This document shows, piece by piece, positions 10,136 to 19,204 of a stretch of 64,000 nt of DNA. The DNA comes from Pseudorhodoferax sp047601025 (GTDB lineage: Bacteria; Pseudomonadota; Gammaproteobacteria; Burkholderiales; Burkholderiaceae_C). The translations under genes were made by a program, and so were the position numbers. The stretch lies in the NCBI RefSeq assembly GCF_047601025.1, contig NZ_JASGJZ010000001.1, forward strand, positions 1,984,001-2,048,000. The letters are read 5' to 3'. Within the stretch, counting starts at the first letter, position 1, and the number at the start of each line of letters is the position of its first letter. The notes under the pieces were generated by a model. That model searched no databases, had not been told where the DNA came from, and worked only from the letters and a program-made list of their open reading frames with translations.

Positions 10136-10912
10136 ATGTCCGCCCAGCCCCACCATCCCACGGTCGGCCTGTTCGTGACCTGCCTGGTCGACGCGATGCG
10201 CCCGCAGATCGGCTTCGCGGCGATCCAGCTGCTGGAGGAGGCCGGCTGCCGCGTCGAGGTGCCGCCGGCGCAGACCTGCTGCGGCCAGCCGGCGCTCAAC
10301 AGCGGCGACGCCGCCGACACCGCCACGCTGGCGCGCCAGACCATCGCCGCCTTCGAGGGCTACGACCACGTCGTGCTGCCCTCGGGCTCCTGCGCCGGGA
10401 CCATGGTGCACGGCTACCCGGAGCTGCTGGCCGACGACCCCGCCTGGGCCGCGCGCGCCCAGGCCATGGCGGCGAAGACGCACGAGATCACCAGCTTCCT
10501 GGCCGACGTGATGGGCTTCGCGCCCCGGGGCCGGCATCTCGACGCCACCGCCACCTACCACGACAGTTGTTCCGGCCTGCGCGAGCTGGGCGTGGCGGCG
10601 CAGCCGCGCCGGCTGCTGGCGCAGGTCGAGGGGCTGCAGATGCGCCCGCTGGAAGGCAACGACGTCTGCTGCGGCTTCGGCGGCACCTTCTGCGTCAAGT
10701 ACTCGGACATCTCCAACGCCATCGTCGGCGAGAAGGCCGAGGCGATCGAGAAGACCGGCGCCGACCTGCTGCTGGCCGGTGACCTGGGCTGCCTGATGAA
10801 CATGGCCGGCAAGCTGCACCGCCGCGGCGCCCGGACCCGCTGCTTCCACACCATCGAGGTGCTGGCCGGCCATGCGGGCGCGCGCGACCCGGCCATCGGC
10901 GAGGAGGGCTGA
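10136..10912 (+). CDS. lldE: L-lactate utilization (Fe-S)-binding protein LldE/LutA
   Basis: A 258-residue cytoplasmic subunit of the LldEFG (LutABC) iron-sulfur lactate-oxidising complex. It has the two CCG-domain cysteine motifs: QTCCGQPALNSGD (Cys48-Cys49) and DVCCGFGGTFCVKYSDIS (about residues 178-186), which bind Fe-S clusters as in heterodisulfide reductase subunit B and GlpC. It starts 10 bp after lldP and ends 2 bp before lldF, so it is part of one transcript. Confidence 0.94.
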   Translation: MSAQPHHPTVGLFVTCLVDAMRPQIGFAAIQLLEEAGCRVEVPPAQTCCGQPALNSGDAADTATLARQTIAAFEGYDHVVLPSGSCAGTMVHGYPELLADDPAWAARAQAMAAKTHEITSFLADVMGFAPRGRHLDATATYHDSCSGLRELGVAAQPRRLLAQVEGLQMRPLEGNDVCCGFGGTFCVKYSDISNAIVGEKAEAIEKTGADLLLAGDLGCLMNMAGKLHRRGARTRCFHTIEVLAGHAGARDPAIGEEG

Positions 10913-10914
10913 GC

Positions 10915-12336
10915 ATGCACGCCCACGCCGCCGCCAAGCCGCCCTTCAAGGAACGCGCCCGCGCCGCGCTGGCCGACCGCACGCTGAAGCTGGCGATCGA
11001 CCGCACCACCGGCAACGCCGAGCGCAAGCGCGCCGCCGCGGTCGCGGCCTTCCCGGAGTTCGAGGCCGCACGGGCGCGCGGCAAGGCGATCAAGAACCAC
11101 GTGGTCGCCAACCTGGCCTACTACCTGGAGATGTTCGAGCGCAACGCCACCGCGGCCGGCGCCAAGGTCTACTGGGCGGCCGACGACGCCGAGGCGCGCG
11201 CCATCGTCACCCGCCTGTGCCTGGAGGCGAAGGCGAAGCTGGTGACGCGTTCCAAGTCGATGCTGGGCGAGGAGATCGGCCTGCCGCACGCGCTGGCCGA
11301 TGCCGGCATCGAGCGCGTCGAGACCGACCTGGCCGAGCACATCATCCAGCTGGCCGGCGACCCGCCCTCGCACATCGTCTGGCCGGCGATGCACCGCACG
11401 CGCGAGCAGGTGGCCGAGCTGTTCAAGGCCGGCCACCACCCGCCGCCCGCGGCCGACGACCCGCCGACCATGGTGCAGAGCGCCCGCCGCCAGCTGCGCG
11501 CCAAGTTCCTGGGCGCCGACGTCGGCATCTCGGGCGCGAACTTCCTGGTCGCCGACACCGGCGCCACCTGCACCGTCACCAACGAGGGCAACGCCGAGCT
11601 GACCACCACGCCGCCGCGCGTGCACATCGTCACCGCCGGCATCGAGAAGATCGTGCCGTCGACCGCCCATGCCTTCGCGCTGCTGCGCCTGCTGGTGCGC
11701 TCGGCCACCGGCGGCGAGCTGACGCAGTACACCACCTTCCACTGCGGGCCGAAGCGCGCCGGCGACGCCGACGGGCCCGAGGAGATGCACATCGTGCTGG
11801 TGGACAACGGCCGCACGCGCATGCTGGCCGACGAGTTCCGCGAGATGCTGCGCTGCATCCGCTGCGGCGCCTGCATGAACCACTGCGTGGTCTACCGCCA
11901 GATTGGCGGCCATGCCTACGGCGGCACCTACCCCGGCCCGATGGGCTCGGTGCTGACCCCGGTACTGGACGGGCTGGCCGGCTCGCGCGACCTGCCCAAC
12001 GCCTGCACGATGAACGGCCGCTGCGCCGAGGTCTGCCCGGTCGGCATCCCGCTGCCGACGCTGCTGCGCGCCTGGCGCACGCGCAGCTGGCGCGAGCGGC
12101 TGGAGCCCGGCGCGCTGCGCATGGGGCTGGGGGTGTGGGCGCAGCTGGCGCGCCGCCCGGCGCTGTACCGGCTGGCCAGCGGCGTCGGCGTGCGCGTGCT
12201 GCGGCTGTTCGGCCGCGGCGGCTGGATCGCCAGCCTGCCGCTGGCCGGCGGCTGGACCGCTTGCCGCGACCTGCCGCGCCCGGCCGGCCGCACCTTCATG
12301 GAGCAGTACCGCGCGCAGCGGAAGGGAGGGCGGTGA
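10915..12336 (+). CDS. lldF: L-lactate utilization Fe-S protein LldF/LutB
   Basis: A 473-residue subunit of the LldEFG complex with an N-terminal LUD domain and a C-terminal pair of 4Fe-4S motifs: CIRCGACMNHCVVY (about residues 313-326) and CTMNGRCAEVCPVG (about 363-376). The family hallmark GGHAYGGTYPGPMG lies between them. Length is normal for LutB. Its stop shares one base with the lldG start (TGATG), a sign of coupled translation. Confidence 0.95.
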   Translation: MHAHAAAKPPFKERARAALADRTLKLAIDRTTGNAERKRAAAVAAFPEFEAARARGKAIKNHVVANLAYYLEMFERNATAAGAKVYWAADDAEARAIVTRLCLEAKAKLVTRSKSMLGEEIGLPHALADAGIERVETDLAEHIIQLAGDPPSHIVWPAMHRTREQVAELFKAGHHPPPAADDPPTMVQSARRQLRAKFLGADVGISGANFLVADTGATCTVTNEGNAELTTTPPRVHIVTAGIEKIVPSTAHAFALLRLLVRSATGGELTQYTTFHCGPKRAGDADGPEEMHIVLVDNGRTRMLADEFREMLRCIRCGACMNHCVVYRQIGGHAYGGTYPGPMGSVLTPVLDGLAGSRDLPNACTMNGRCAEVCPVGIPLPTLLRAWRTRSWRERLEPGALRMGLGVWAQLARRPALYRLASGVGVRVLRLFGRGGWIASLPLAGGWTACRDLPRPAGRTFMEQYRAQRKGGR

Positions 12337-12992
12337 TGGATTCCCGCGACCGCATCCTCGCCGCCGTGCGTGCCGCCGCGCCGCCGCGCCCGGCCGAGGC
12401 CATCGCCGCCGAGGCCGCCGCGCTGCTGGCCGACGCCCCCGCGTCGCGCCCGGCGCTGGCCGGCGCCACGCTGGCCGAGGCCTTCGCCAACAAGGCCACG
12501 GCGCTGGGTACCACGCTGGAGCGCGTCGCCGCGCTGGCCGAGGTGCCGCAGGCGCTGCGCCGCTACCTGGACGCGCAGGGGCTGCGGCCCTCGGTGGCGC
12601 TGCAGCCGGCGGCCGAGTTCGCCGCGCTGGACTGGGGCGGCATCGAGTGCCACGCCACCCTGGCGCCCGACGAGCCGGTGGCCCTGGGCCTGGCCGAGGG
12701 CGGCATCGCCGAAAGCGGCTCGCTGGTCGTGCATTCCGGGCCGCACGCGCCGATCCTGCTGTCCTTCCTGGCGCTGCACCACGTCGTCGTGCTGCGCGAG
12801 GCCACGCTGATGCCCTACCTGGAGGACTACGCCGCCCGCCTGGCCGCCGGCGCGATCCCGCGCAACGCCATCCTGATCACCGGCCCCAGCGGCACCACCG
12901 ACATCGAGGGCAGCTACGTGCGCGGGGCGCACGGGCCGGGCTTCCTGCATGTGCTCCTGGTCGGGCAGGGGCGAGAATCCGGACTGTCATGA
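12336..12992 (+). CDS. lldG: LUD-domain lactate utilization protein LldG/LutC
   Basis: A 218-residue LutC-type subunit. The LUD domain fills the C-terminal two thirds, with GLAEGGIAESGSLVV, the hydrophobic LHHVVVLR strand and the family ending ITGPSGTTDIEGSYVRGAHGPG. The N-terminus (SRDRILAAVRAA) is typical. The ATG at 12336 is fixed by overlap with the lldF stop; the reading frame is open further upstream but that part is a shadow of lldF. Its stop overlaps the lldD start as ATGA. Confidence 0.94.
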   Translation: MDSRDRILAAVRAAAPPRPAEAIAAEAAALLADAPASRPALAGATLAEAFANKATALGTTLERVAALAEVPQALRRYLDAQGLRPSVALQPAAEFAALDWGGIECHATLAPDEPVALGLAEGGIAESGSLVVHSGPHAPILLSFLALHHVVVLREATLMPYLEDYAARLAAGAIPRNAILITGPSGTTDIEGSYVRGAHGPGFLHVLLVGQGRESGLS

Positions 12993-14140
12993 CCGTCATC
13001 ACCACCATCGAAGACCTGCGCGTGCTGGCCGAGAAGCGCGTGCCGCGGATGTTCTACGACTATGCCGACTCGGGCTCCTGGACCGAGGGCACCTACCGCG
13101 CCAACGAGGCCGACTTCCAGAAGATCAAGCTGCGCCAGCGCGTGGCCGTGAACATGGAGGGCCGCACCACGGCCTGCACCATGGCCGGCCAGGCGGCGAA
13201 GATGCCGGTGGCCATCGCGCCGGTCGGCCTGACCGGCATGCAGCACGCCGACGGCGAGATCCACGCCGCGCGCGCGGCCGAGAAGTTTGGCATCCCATTC
13301 ACGCTGTCCACGATGAGCATCTGCTCGATCGAGGACATCGCCGAGCACACCAACGCGCCGTTCTGGTTCCAGCTCTACATGATGCGCGACCGCGACGCCA
13401 TGGCCCGCATGATCGGCCGCGCCAAGGCCGCCCGCTGCAGCGCGCTGGTGCTGACGCTGGACCTGCAGGTGATCGGCCAGCGCCACAAGGACCTGAAGAA
13501 CGGCCTGACCGCGCCGCCGCGGCCGACGCTGCGCAACATCGTCAACCTGGCGACCAAGCCGCGCTGGTGCCTGGGCATGCTGGGCACCAAGCGCCACACC
13601 TTCCGCAACCTGGTGGGCCACGTGCAGGGCGTGTCGGACATGCGCTCGCTGTCGGCCTGGACCAACGAGCAGTTCGACCCGCGCCTGTCCTGGGCCGACA
13701 TCGCCTGGGTCAAGGAGCAGTGGGGCGGCAAGCTGATCCTCAAGGGCATCATGGTCCCGGAGGACGCCGAGCTGGCCGCGCAGGCCGGCGCCGACGCCAT
13801 CGTGGTCAGCAACCACGGCGGCCGGCAGCTGGACGGCGCGCCCTCTAGCATCGAGGCGCTGCCGGCCATCGTCGCGGCCGTCGGCAGCCGGCTGGAAGTC
13901 TGGATGGACGGCGGCATCCGCAGCGGCCAGGACGTGCTTAAGGCCTGGGCGCTGGGCGCGCGCGGCACGCTGATCGGCCGCGCCATGGCCTACGGCCTGG
14001 GCGCTATGGGCGAGGCCGGTGTGACCAAGGCGCTGCAGATCATCCACAAGGAGCTGGACGTGACCATGGCCTTCTGCGGCCACACCGACATCCGCAACGT
14101 GGACCGCAGCATCCTGCTGCCGGGGACGATCCCGGGCTGA
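12989..14140 (+). CDS. lldD: FMN-dependent L-lactate dehydrogenase (alpha-hydroxyacid oxidase family)
   Basis: A 383-residue FMN flavoprotein that oxidises L-lactate to pyruvate, passing electrons to quinone when it is the dehydrogenase type. The catalytic His-Arg signature is SNHGGRQLDG (His about residue 275), the FMN-phosphate region is DGGIRSGQDVLKA, and the substrate tyrosine lies in FYDYADSGSWTE. Start at 12989 overlaps the lldG stop by 4 bp, so all four enzyme genes are translationally coupled. Family members acting on glycolate or mandelate look similar, but the operon makes lactate by far the likeliest substrate. Its coexistence with LldEFG makes lactate oxidation apparently redundant. 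Confidence 0.93.
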   Translation: MTVITTIEDLRVLAEKRVPRMFYDYADSGSWTEGTYRANEADFQKIKLRQRVAVNMEGRTTACTMAGQAAKMPVAIAPVGLTGMQHADGEIHAARAAEKFGIPFTLSTMSICSIEDIAEHTNAPFWFQLYMMRDRDAMARMIGRAKAARCSALVLTLDLQVIGQRHKDLKNGLTAPPRPTLRNIVNLATKPRWCLGMLGTKRHTFRNLVGHVQGVSDMRSLSAWTNEQFDPRLSWADIAWVKEQWGGKLILKGIMVPEDAELAAQAGADAIVVSNHGGRQLDGAPSSIEALPAIVAAVGSRLEVWMDGGIRSGQDVLKAWALGARGTLIGRAMAYGLGAMGEAGVTKALQIIHKELDVTMAFCGHTDIRNVDRSILLPGTIPG

Positions 14141-14146
14141 GGACGG

Positions 14147-14935
14147 TCAGCGCCCGGTCCATCGGGGGCTGCGCTTTTCCGCGAACGCCCGCGGGCCTTC
14201 CCGGGCGTCGTCGCTGGCCAGCATGCGCTGCGCCGCCTCGTAGCGTTCGTGCATCGCCTGCTGCAGGTCCGCGACCGCCATGCTTTGCAGCATCACCTGC
14301 TTCGAGGCCTGCACCGCGAGCGGCGCGCAGGCCAGGATCTCCGCGGCGAACTGCCGGGCCCGCGGCAGGACCTGCCCGGGCGGCACCACCTCGTTCAGCA
14401 GCCCGATGCGCCGGGCCTCGGCCGCGGTGATCGGGGCGCCCGTCAGCACCAGGGCCATGGCGTCCTTGGCCGCGATCTGGCGCGGCAGGCGCTGCAGCAG
14501 GCCGCCGCCGAGCGCCGCCAGGCCGACGCGCGGCTCGGGCAGGCCGAACTGGGCGTCTTCGGACGCCACCCCCAGGTCGCAGGCGGCCAGGATCTCCATG
14601 CCGCCGCCCAGGCAGTGGCCGTTGACGGCCGCGATCAGCGGCTTCCACAGGTCGAACCGGTGGGTGATGCCGGCAAAGCCGGTCGGCGGCTTGGCGTGGT
14701 CGCCGGTGGCGGCCAGCTCCTTCAGGTCCGTGCCCACGCAGAACGCGCGCTCGCCGGCACCGGTCACGATGCACACGCGCAGGTCCGGGTCGGCGGCGTA
14801 GCGGTCGAACGCGTCGGCCAGTTCCCGGTGCGCCGCCGGGTGCAGCGCGTTCAGCACGTGCGGGCGGTTCAGCGTGAGCGTGAGGAGCGGGCCCTCCACC
14901 TCGTACAGGCAATGGCGGTAGCGGCTGGCGTGCAT
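14147..14935 (-). CDS. Enoyl-CoA hydratase/isomerase (crotonase family)
   Basis: A 262-residue crotonase-fold enzyme. The CoA oxyanion-hole segments are GERAFCVGTDLKELA and AAVNGHCLGGGMEILAACD, and both positions used for catalytic glutamates are acidic (Glu in GGGMEI and in GLPEPRVGLAALGGG), as in true hydratases. ATG 14935 was chosen over an upstream alternative because AAAGGA lies eight bases before it. The gene converges on lldD with a 6-bp gap and points away from livK, so a promoter shared back to back with the liv operon is likely. It probably serves the CoA pathway of the downstream cluster. Confidence 0.9.
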   Translation of the reverse strand: MHASRYRHCLYEVEGPLLTLTLNRPHVLNALHPAAHRELADAFDRYAADPDLRVCIVTGAGERAFCVGTDLKELAATGDHAKPPTGFAGITHRFDLWKPLIAAVNGHCLGGGMEILAACDLGVASEDAQFGLPEPRVGLAALGGGLLQRLPRQIAAKDAMALVLTGAPITAAEARRIGLLNEVVPPGQVLPRARQFAAEILACAPLAVQASKQVMLQSMAVADLQQAMHERYEAAQRMLASDDAREGPRAFAEKRSPRWTGR

Positions 14936-15081
14936 GTCGGCGTCCTTTCGGCGTGCACGGTAGCAGCGCCCCCCATTGCGCAGGGACATGGCGACCATGT
15001 TCTTTCTCGCATTTCCAGCCGGGAAGCGTTCGCCTAGAGTCGCGGCCGGCCGTTCGGGTCGCTCGATCAACAGGAGACAAC

Positions 15082-16218
15082 ATGAGGAAATGGGTGAAGC
15101 AGGCGGCCGCAGCCGCGGCCGTGGCCGGCATGGGCGCCATCGCGGGGGCGCAGACGCTGCCGGTCGTCGGCATCGTCGAGCTGTCGGGTCCGGGCGCCAC
15201 GGCCGGCGTGAACTTCGACAACGGCGTCAAGCTGGCCGTCAAGGAGATCAATGCCGCGGGCGGCATCCTCGGGCGCAAGGTGCAGTACACCGCGCTGGAC
15301 ACGCAGACCCAGCCCGGCGTCGCCAAGGGGCTCGCGGCCAAGGCCGTGGACCAGGACGTGCCGCTCGTGATCGGGCCCGTGTTCTCCGGCTCCATCCTGG
15401 TGTCGATGAACGAGACGCGCCGTGCGCAGGTGCCCAACATCATCGGCGGCGAGGCCGCGGCGATCACCCAGCAAGGCAACCCCTACGTGTTCCGCGCGTC
15501 CTTCACGCAGGCCGCGGCCATGCCCAAGGTCGCGCGCTACCTGGCCGACAGCCTGAAGGTGAAGACGCTGGCGGTCATCTACGTGAACAACGATTTCGGC
15601 AAGGGCGGCCGCGACATGATCGCCAAGGCCGTCGAGGCCAAGGGCATCCGGATCGCCGCGGACATCTCCACCGACCAGGGGCAGGTGGATTTCTCCAGCG
15701 CCGTGCTCAAGGCCAAGCAGTCCGACGCCGATGCGCTGTTCGTGTACTCCAACGAGGAGGAGTCGGCCCGCCTGCTGAAGGAGCTGCGCAAGCAGGGCTA
15801 CGACAAGCCCGTGGTCGGCGAGACCACGCTGGCCAACGACAAGGTGATCGAACTCGCCGGCGCCGCAGCCAACGGCGTGATCGCGCACGTGGGCCTGACC
15901 GCCGACGCGCCCAACCCGACCGTGCAGGCCTTCGCGCAGCGCTACCAGGCCGAGTACAGGACCAAGGCCGACCACAACGCCATGAAGGGCTACATCGGCA
16001 TGCACGTGGCCCGCGCCGGCTTCGAGAAGGTCGGCAAGGTCGATCCCAAGGCATTCGCCCAGGCCATGCACGGCATCTCCATCTCGGCGCAGCAGTACCC
16101 CGGCGTGCTGTTCGACGTGACCTACGACGACAAGGGCGACCTGGACCGCGAGAGCTTCTTCGTGCGCGTCGTCGACGGCAAGGCGCAGGTGATCGAGACG
16201 CTCAAGGCGGCCCGGTAA
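15082..16218 (+). CDS. livK: Branched-chain amino acid-type ABC transporter substrate-binding protein (LivK family)
   Basis: A 378-residue periplasmic binding protein with a Sec signal peptide (residues 1-23, AIAGAQ end) followed by the Peripla_BP_6 fold: GIVELSGPGATAGVNFDNGVKLA, AAGGILGRKV and the SIDQGQVDF-like segment here STDQGQVDF. The start has a CAGGAG ribosome site. In Burkholderiales many LivK homologues bind aromatic acids rather than leucine or isoleucine, and the CoA and shikimate-type enzymes nearby make that plausible. It begins the liv operon, with a 68-bp gap to livH. Confidence 0.93.
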   Translation: MRKWVKQAAAAAAVAGMGAIAGAQTLPVVGIVELSGPGATAGVNFDNGVKLAVKEINAAGGILGRKVQYTALDTQTQPGVAKGLAAKAVDQDVPLVIGPVFSGSILVSMNETRRAQVPNIIGGEAAAITQQGNPYVFRASFTQAAAMPKVARYLADSLKVKTLAVIYVNNDFGKGGRDMIAKAVEAKGIRIAADISTDQGQVDFSSAVLKAKQSDADALFVYSNEEESARLLKELRKQGYDKPVVGETTLANDKVIELAGAAANGVIAHVGLTADAPNPTVQAFAQRYQAEYRTKADHNAMKGYIGMHVARAGFEKVGKVDPKAFAQAMHGISISAQQYPGVLFDVTYDDKGDLDRESFFVRVVDGKAQVIETLKAAR

Positions 16219-16286
16219 GCGGCCAGGCACGGCGCGCGGCGCGGGCGCCGACGCACCGGCACGTCCCCGCGCCGCCCTGCACATCC

Positions 16287-17162
16287 ATGACGGACTTCAT
16301 CCAACTCTTCTTCAGCGGCCTGTCCACCGGCGCCATCTACGCGCTGGCGGCGCTGGGCTTCACGCTGCTCTGGCAGGCCAGCGGGACCATCAACTTCGCG
16401 CAGGGCGAGTTCGTCATGCTGCCGGCGTTCGCGATGCTGGCCTTCATGGCCTCGGGCGTGCCGCTGTGGCTGGCCTTCGTGCTGTCGGCCGGCGTGGCCA
16501 CGCTGGTGCTGGGCTGGGGCTTCAAGCGCGGCATCGTCGACCCGCTGTTCAAGCACGGGATGATGCCGATCGTGGTCGCCACGATCGGGCTGTCGATCGC
16601 GCTGCGCAACGGCGTGCGCGCCGGCTTCAGCGCCGAGGCGCACCCCTTCCCGGGCCTGTTCCCGGCCACGCTGTTCAACCTGGGCGGCGTCACGGTCTCG
16701 GCCGCCGACGTCGGCACCTTCGTGCTGGCGCTGGCACTGGTGCTGGCGGTGCAGGGCTTCCTGTCCCGCACGGTCACGGGCCGCGCCATGCAGGCCGTGG
16801 CGCAGAACGCCGAGAGCGCGGCCGTGCTGGGCATCGACGTGCCGCGCATGGTCCTGAACACCTTCGCCATCAACGCGGTGCTGGCCACCGCGGCGGCCCT
16901 GCTGGTCACGCCGACCTACCTCGCCAAGTTCGACATGGGCGAGAGCCTGGGCACCAAGGCTTTCTTCGCCGCGGTGATCGGCGGGTTCAACAACAGCCGC
17001 GGCGCGCTGCTGGGCGGCCTGATCGTGGGCGTGTGCGAGAACCTGGCCGCGGCCTACATCTCGCCCGCCTACAAGGATGCCGTGGCCCTCGTGATCTTCA
17101 TGGTCGTGATCCTGTTCAAGCCCCAGGGACTGCTGGGCAAGAAAGTCGAGCGCAAGGTATGA
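16287..17162 (+). CDS. livH: ABC transporter permease LivH
   Basis: A 291-residue inner-membrane permease of the LivH family with about eight predicted helices. It has the typical start GLSTGAIYALAALGFTLLWQASGTINFAQGE and the late GGFNNSRGALLGGLIVGVCENLAA stretch that docks the ATPases. The start ATG 16287 is the first after the livK gap with this family N-terminus. Its stop overlaps the livM start by 4 bp. Confidence 0.94.
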   Translation: MTDFIQLFFSGLSTGAIYALAALGFTLLWQASGTINFAQGEFVMLPAFAMLAFMASGVPLWLAFVLSAGVATLVLGWGFKRGIVDPLFKHGMMPIVVATIGLSIALRNGVRAGFSAEAHPFPGLFPATLFNLGGVTVSAADVGTFVLALALVLAVQGFLSRTVTGRAMQAVAQNAESAAVLGIDVPRMVLNTFAINAVLATAAALLVTPTYLAKFDMGESLGTKAFFAAVIGGFNNSRGALLGGLIVGVCENLAAAYISPAYKDAVALVIFMVVILFKPQGLLGKKVERKV

Positions 17163-18139
17163 AGAAGTCCATCGCGCTCGGGCTCGCGGCCGTCGCACTG
17201 CTGGTGGCGCCGCACTGGCTGCGCAACTACGGGATCTACCTGCTCACGTCCTGGCTGGTCTACGTCATCGCCACGATGGGGCTGAACCTGACGGTCGGCT
17301 ACGCGGGCCAGAAGTCGCTGGGCCATGCGGCGTTCTTCGGCATCGGCGCCTACGCCTCGGTGATCCTGATGCAGGCCGGCATCGGCTTCTGGGCCGCGCT
17401 GCCGGCCGCCGCGCTGATCTGCTTCGCCGTCGGCCTGATCCTCGGCTTCCCGGCGCTTCGGGTGCAGACCATCTACCTCGCGTTCGCCACGCTGGGCTTC
17501 AACACCGCCGTCTGGCTGGTGATGCGCAACGAGGAATGGCTGACCGGCGGCACCTTCGGCATCAACAACATCGCGCGGCCCAGCGTGTTCGGCTTCAGCG
17601 TGGAGAGCAACCTCGCCTACTACCACCTGGTGCTGGCCGTCGCCGCGCTGCTGGCGCTGCTGCTGTGGGGGCTGCTGCGCTCGCCCTGGGGCAAGGCCTT
17701 CACCGCGCTGCGCGACAACCCGATCCGCGCCGAGAGCCTGGGCGTGGACATCCGCGCCTACACGCTGCTGAGCTTCGCCATCGGCGCGGCCTACGCCGGC
17801 ATCGCCGGCGCACTGTTCGCGAGCCTGGTGCAGTTCATCGAGCCCGCGCCGTTCACCGTGCTCGCCTCGATCATGATGTACCTGATGGTCGTCGTCGGCG
17901 GGCCGGGCTATTTCTTCGGGCCGGTGCTGGGCGCGGCGGTCGGCGTGCTCCTGCCCGAGTGGCTGCGCTTCGCGCAGGCCTGGTACCTGTGCCTGTTCGG
18001 CGCGGCGGTGGTCGCGCTGATGATCTGGCTGCCCGACGGGCTGCTGTCCATTCCCGACCGGATCCGCGCGCGCCGGCAGTCGCGCGCGGCCTCGGCCGCG
18101 CGCGCGGCGGCCGCGCGTTCCGCAGGAGCCGGGGCATGA
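17159..18139 (+). CDS. livM: ABC transporter permease LivM
   Basis: A 326-residue permease of the LivM family, the partner of LivH. Typical segments are ATMGLNLTVGYAGQKSLGHAAFFGIGAY near the N-terminus, the FATLGFNTAVWLVMRNEEWLTGG region, the coupling segment ALRDNPIRAESLGVDIRAYTLLSFAIGA, and GGPGYFFGPVLGAAV. It overlaps livH by 4 bp and livG by 4 bp. The C-terminal 25 residues are rich in alanine and arginine and lie beyond the last helix. Confidence 0.94.
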   Translation: MKKSIALGLAAVALLVAPHWLRNYGIYLLTSWLVYVIATMGLNLTVGYAGQKSLGHAAFFGIGAYASVILMQAGIGFWAALPAAALICFAVGLILGFPALRVQTIYLAFATLGFNTAVWLVMRNEEWLTGGTFGINNIARPSVFGFSVESNLAYYHLVLAVAALLALLLWGLLRSPWGKAFTALRDNPIRAESLGVDIRAYTLLSFAIGAAYAGIAGALFASLVQFIEPAPFTVLASIMMYLMVVVGGPGYFFGPVLGAAVGVLLPEWLRFAQAWYLCLFGAAVVALMIWLPDGLLSIPDRIRARRQSRAASAARAAAARSAGAGA

Positions 18140-18906
18140 AGGCCGGCGACCCGGCGCCGGTGCTGCGCGTGAGCGGCCTGAAGAAGCGCTACGGCGCGAT
18201 CCAGGCCGTCGCCGGCGTGGACTTCGAGGTGCGCGCCGGCGAGATCTTCGGCGTGATCGGCCCCAACGGCTCGGGCAAGACCACACTGTTCAACAGCATG
18301 CTCGGCCAGATCGTGCCCGACGAGGGACGCATCGAGCTCAACGGCGAGGACGTCACGCGCCTGGGGCCCATGGCGCTGAACCGCCGCGGCGTGGGGCGCA
18401 CGTTCCAGACGCTGCAGGTGTTCGGCAAGATGACCGTGCGCGACAACCTGCTCGTGGCCGCGCAGGAGCACCACGGCTCCATGTTCAGCCGCATGTTCGC
18501 GCCTGGCGACTGCGGGCTCGGCCCGCGTGCCGACGCGCTGATCGACCGTTTCCGCATCCGCCACGTCGCGGACACCCGGGCCGGCGAACTGTCCTACGGC
18601 CAGCAGAAGCTGGTGGACATCGCCATGGCCTTCATGAGCGAGCCCGACCTCGTGCTGCTCGACGAGCCCTGCGCCGGCGTGAACCCCAGCCTGGTCGGCG
18701 GCATCGGCGCGCTGCTGAAGGACCTGAACCGCCACCCCGCCGCGGACAAGCGCGCGAGCTTCGTCGTGATCGAGCACAACATGGACTTCGTGATGGACCT
18801 GTGCCACCGCATCATGGTCATGGTCGAGGGCCGCGTGATGGCCATCGGCACGCCCGAGGAGATCCGCGCCAACAAGCAGGTGCTGGACGCCTACCTCGGA
18901 AACTGA
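18136..18906 (+). CDS. livG: ABC transporter ATP-binding protein LivG
   Basis: A 256-residue ATPase. Walker A is GPNGSGKTT (about residues 43-51), the signature is LSYGQQKLVDIAMA, Walker B is LVLLDEPCAGVNP and the H-loop is IEHNMDFVM. The Q-loop and the LivG-specific GRTFQTLQVF segment are intact. It overlaps livM by 4 bp. Unusually, about 300 bp of non-coding DNA separates it from its partner gene livF. Confidence 0.95.
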   Translation: MKAGDPAPVLRVSGLKKRYGAIQAVAGVDFEVRAGEIFGVIGPNGSGKTTLFNSMLGQIVPDEGRIELNGEDVTRLGPMALNRRGVGRTFQTLQVFGKMTVRDNLLVAAQEHHGSMFSRMFAPGDCGLGPRADALIDRFRIRHVADTRAGELSYGQQKLVDIAMAFMSEPDLVLLDEPCAGVNPSLVGGIGALLKDLNRHPAADKRASFVVIEHNMDFVMDLCHRIMVMVEGRVMAIGTPEEIRANKQVLDAYLGN

Positions 18907-19204
18907 GACGCGGCGCCATGGCCATGGAAGACTGACATGAAACACCCCCGGTCTGCGCGCTGCGCCCTCCGCCACCCCTTTCGAGGCGGCGGAGGGCCGT
19001 GGCTCCCCGCCTGCCTGCGCGGGCGTGGACGGCCCGACGAGGCCACTCCTCCGGAGCCGCTGCGGCCTGCAAGGCGGGCCTGCGCTCCGGCCAGGCCGGC
19101 CCGTGGCGTCCGCCGGCACGGCCGGCTCCGCGGCCTGTCGGACCGCTGCTCGCGGCCCGGCTTCATGCGCTGCGGGTGGCGCGCCGGCACGGTGGAGAAC
19201 TGAC
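18907..19204. other. 298-bp non-coding spacer inside the liv operon
   Basis: Very GC-rich DNA between livG and livF with no plausible gene. It holds a strong hairpin (18964-18997), a CTCCGGAG palindrome near 19048 and runs of GGCC-rich short repeats. The sequence looks like the dispersed GC-rich intergenic elements of Comamonadaceae genomes, which is a judgement by eye. Confidence 0.6.
18964..18997. repeat. REP-like GC-rich hairpin between livG and livF
   Basis: Perfect 10-bp inverted repeat, GCCCTCCGCC at 18964-18973 and GGCGGAGGGC at 18988-18997. The 14-nt loop can itself pair as CCT-TTCG-AGG around a TTCG tetraloop. It has no U tract, so it is not a standard intrinsic terminator. It may be a dispersed repeat or an mRNA-stabilising element that changes LivG:LivF stoichiometry. 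Confidence 0.6.
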
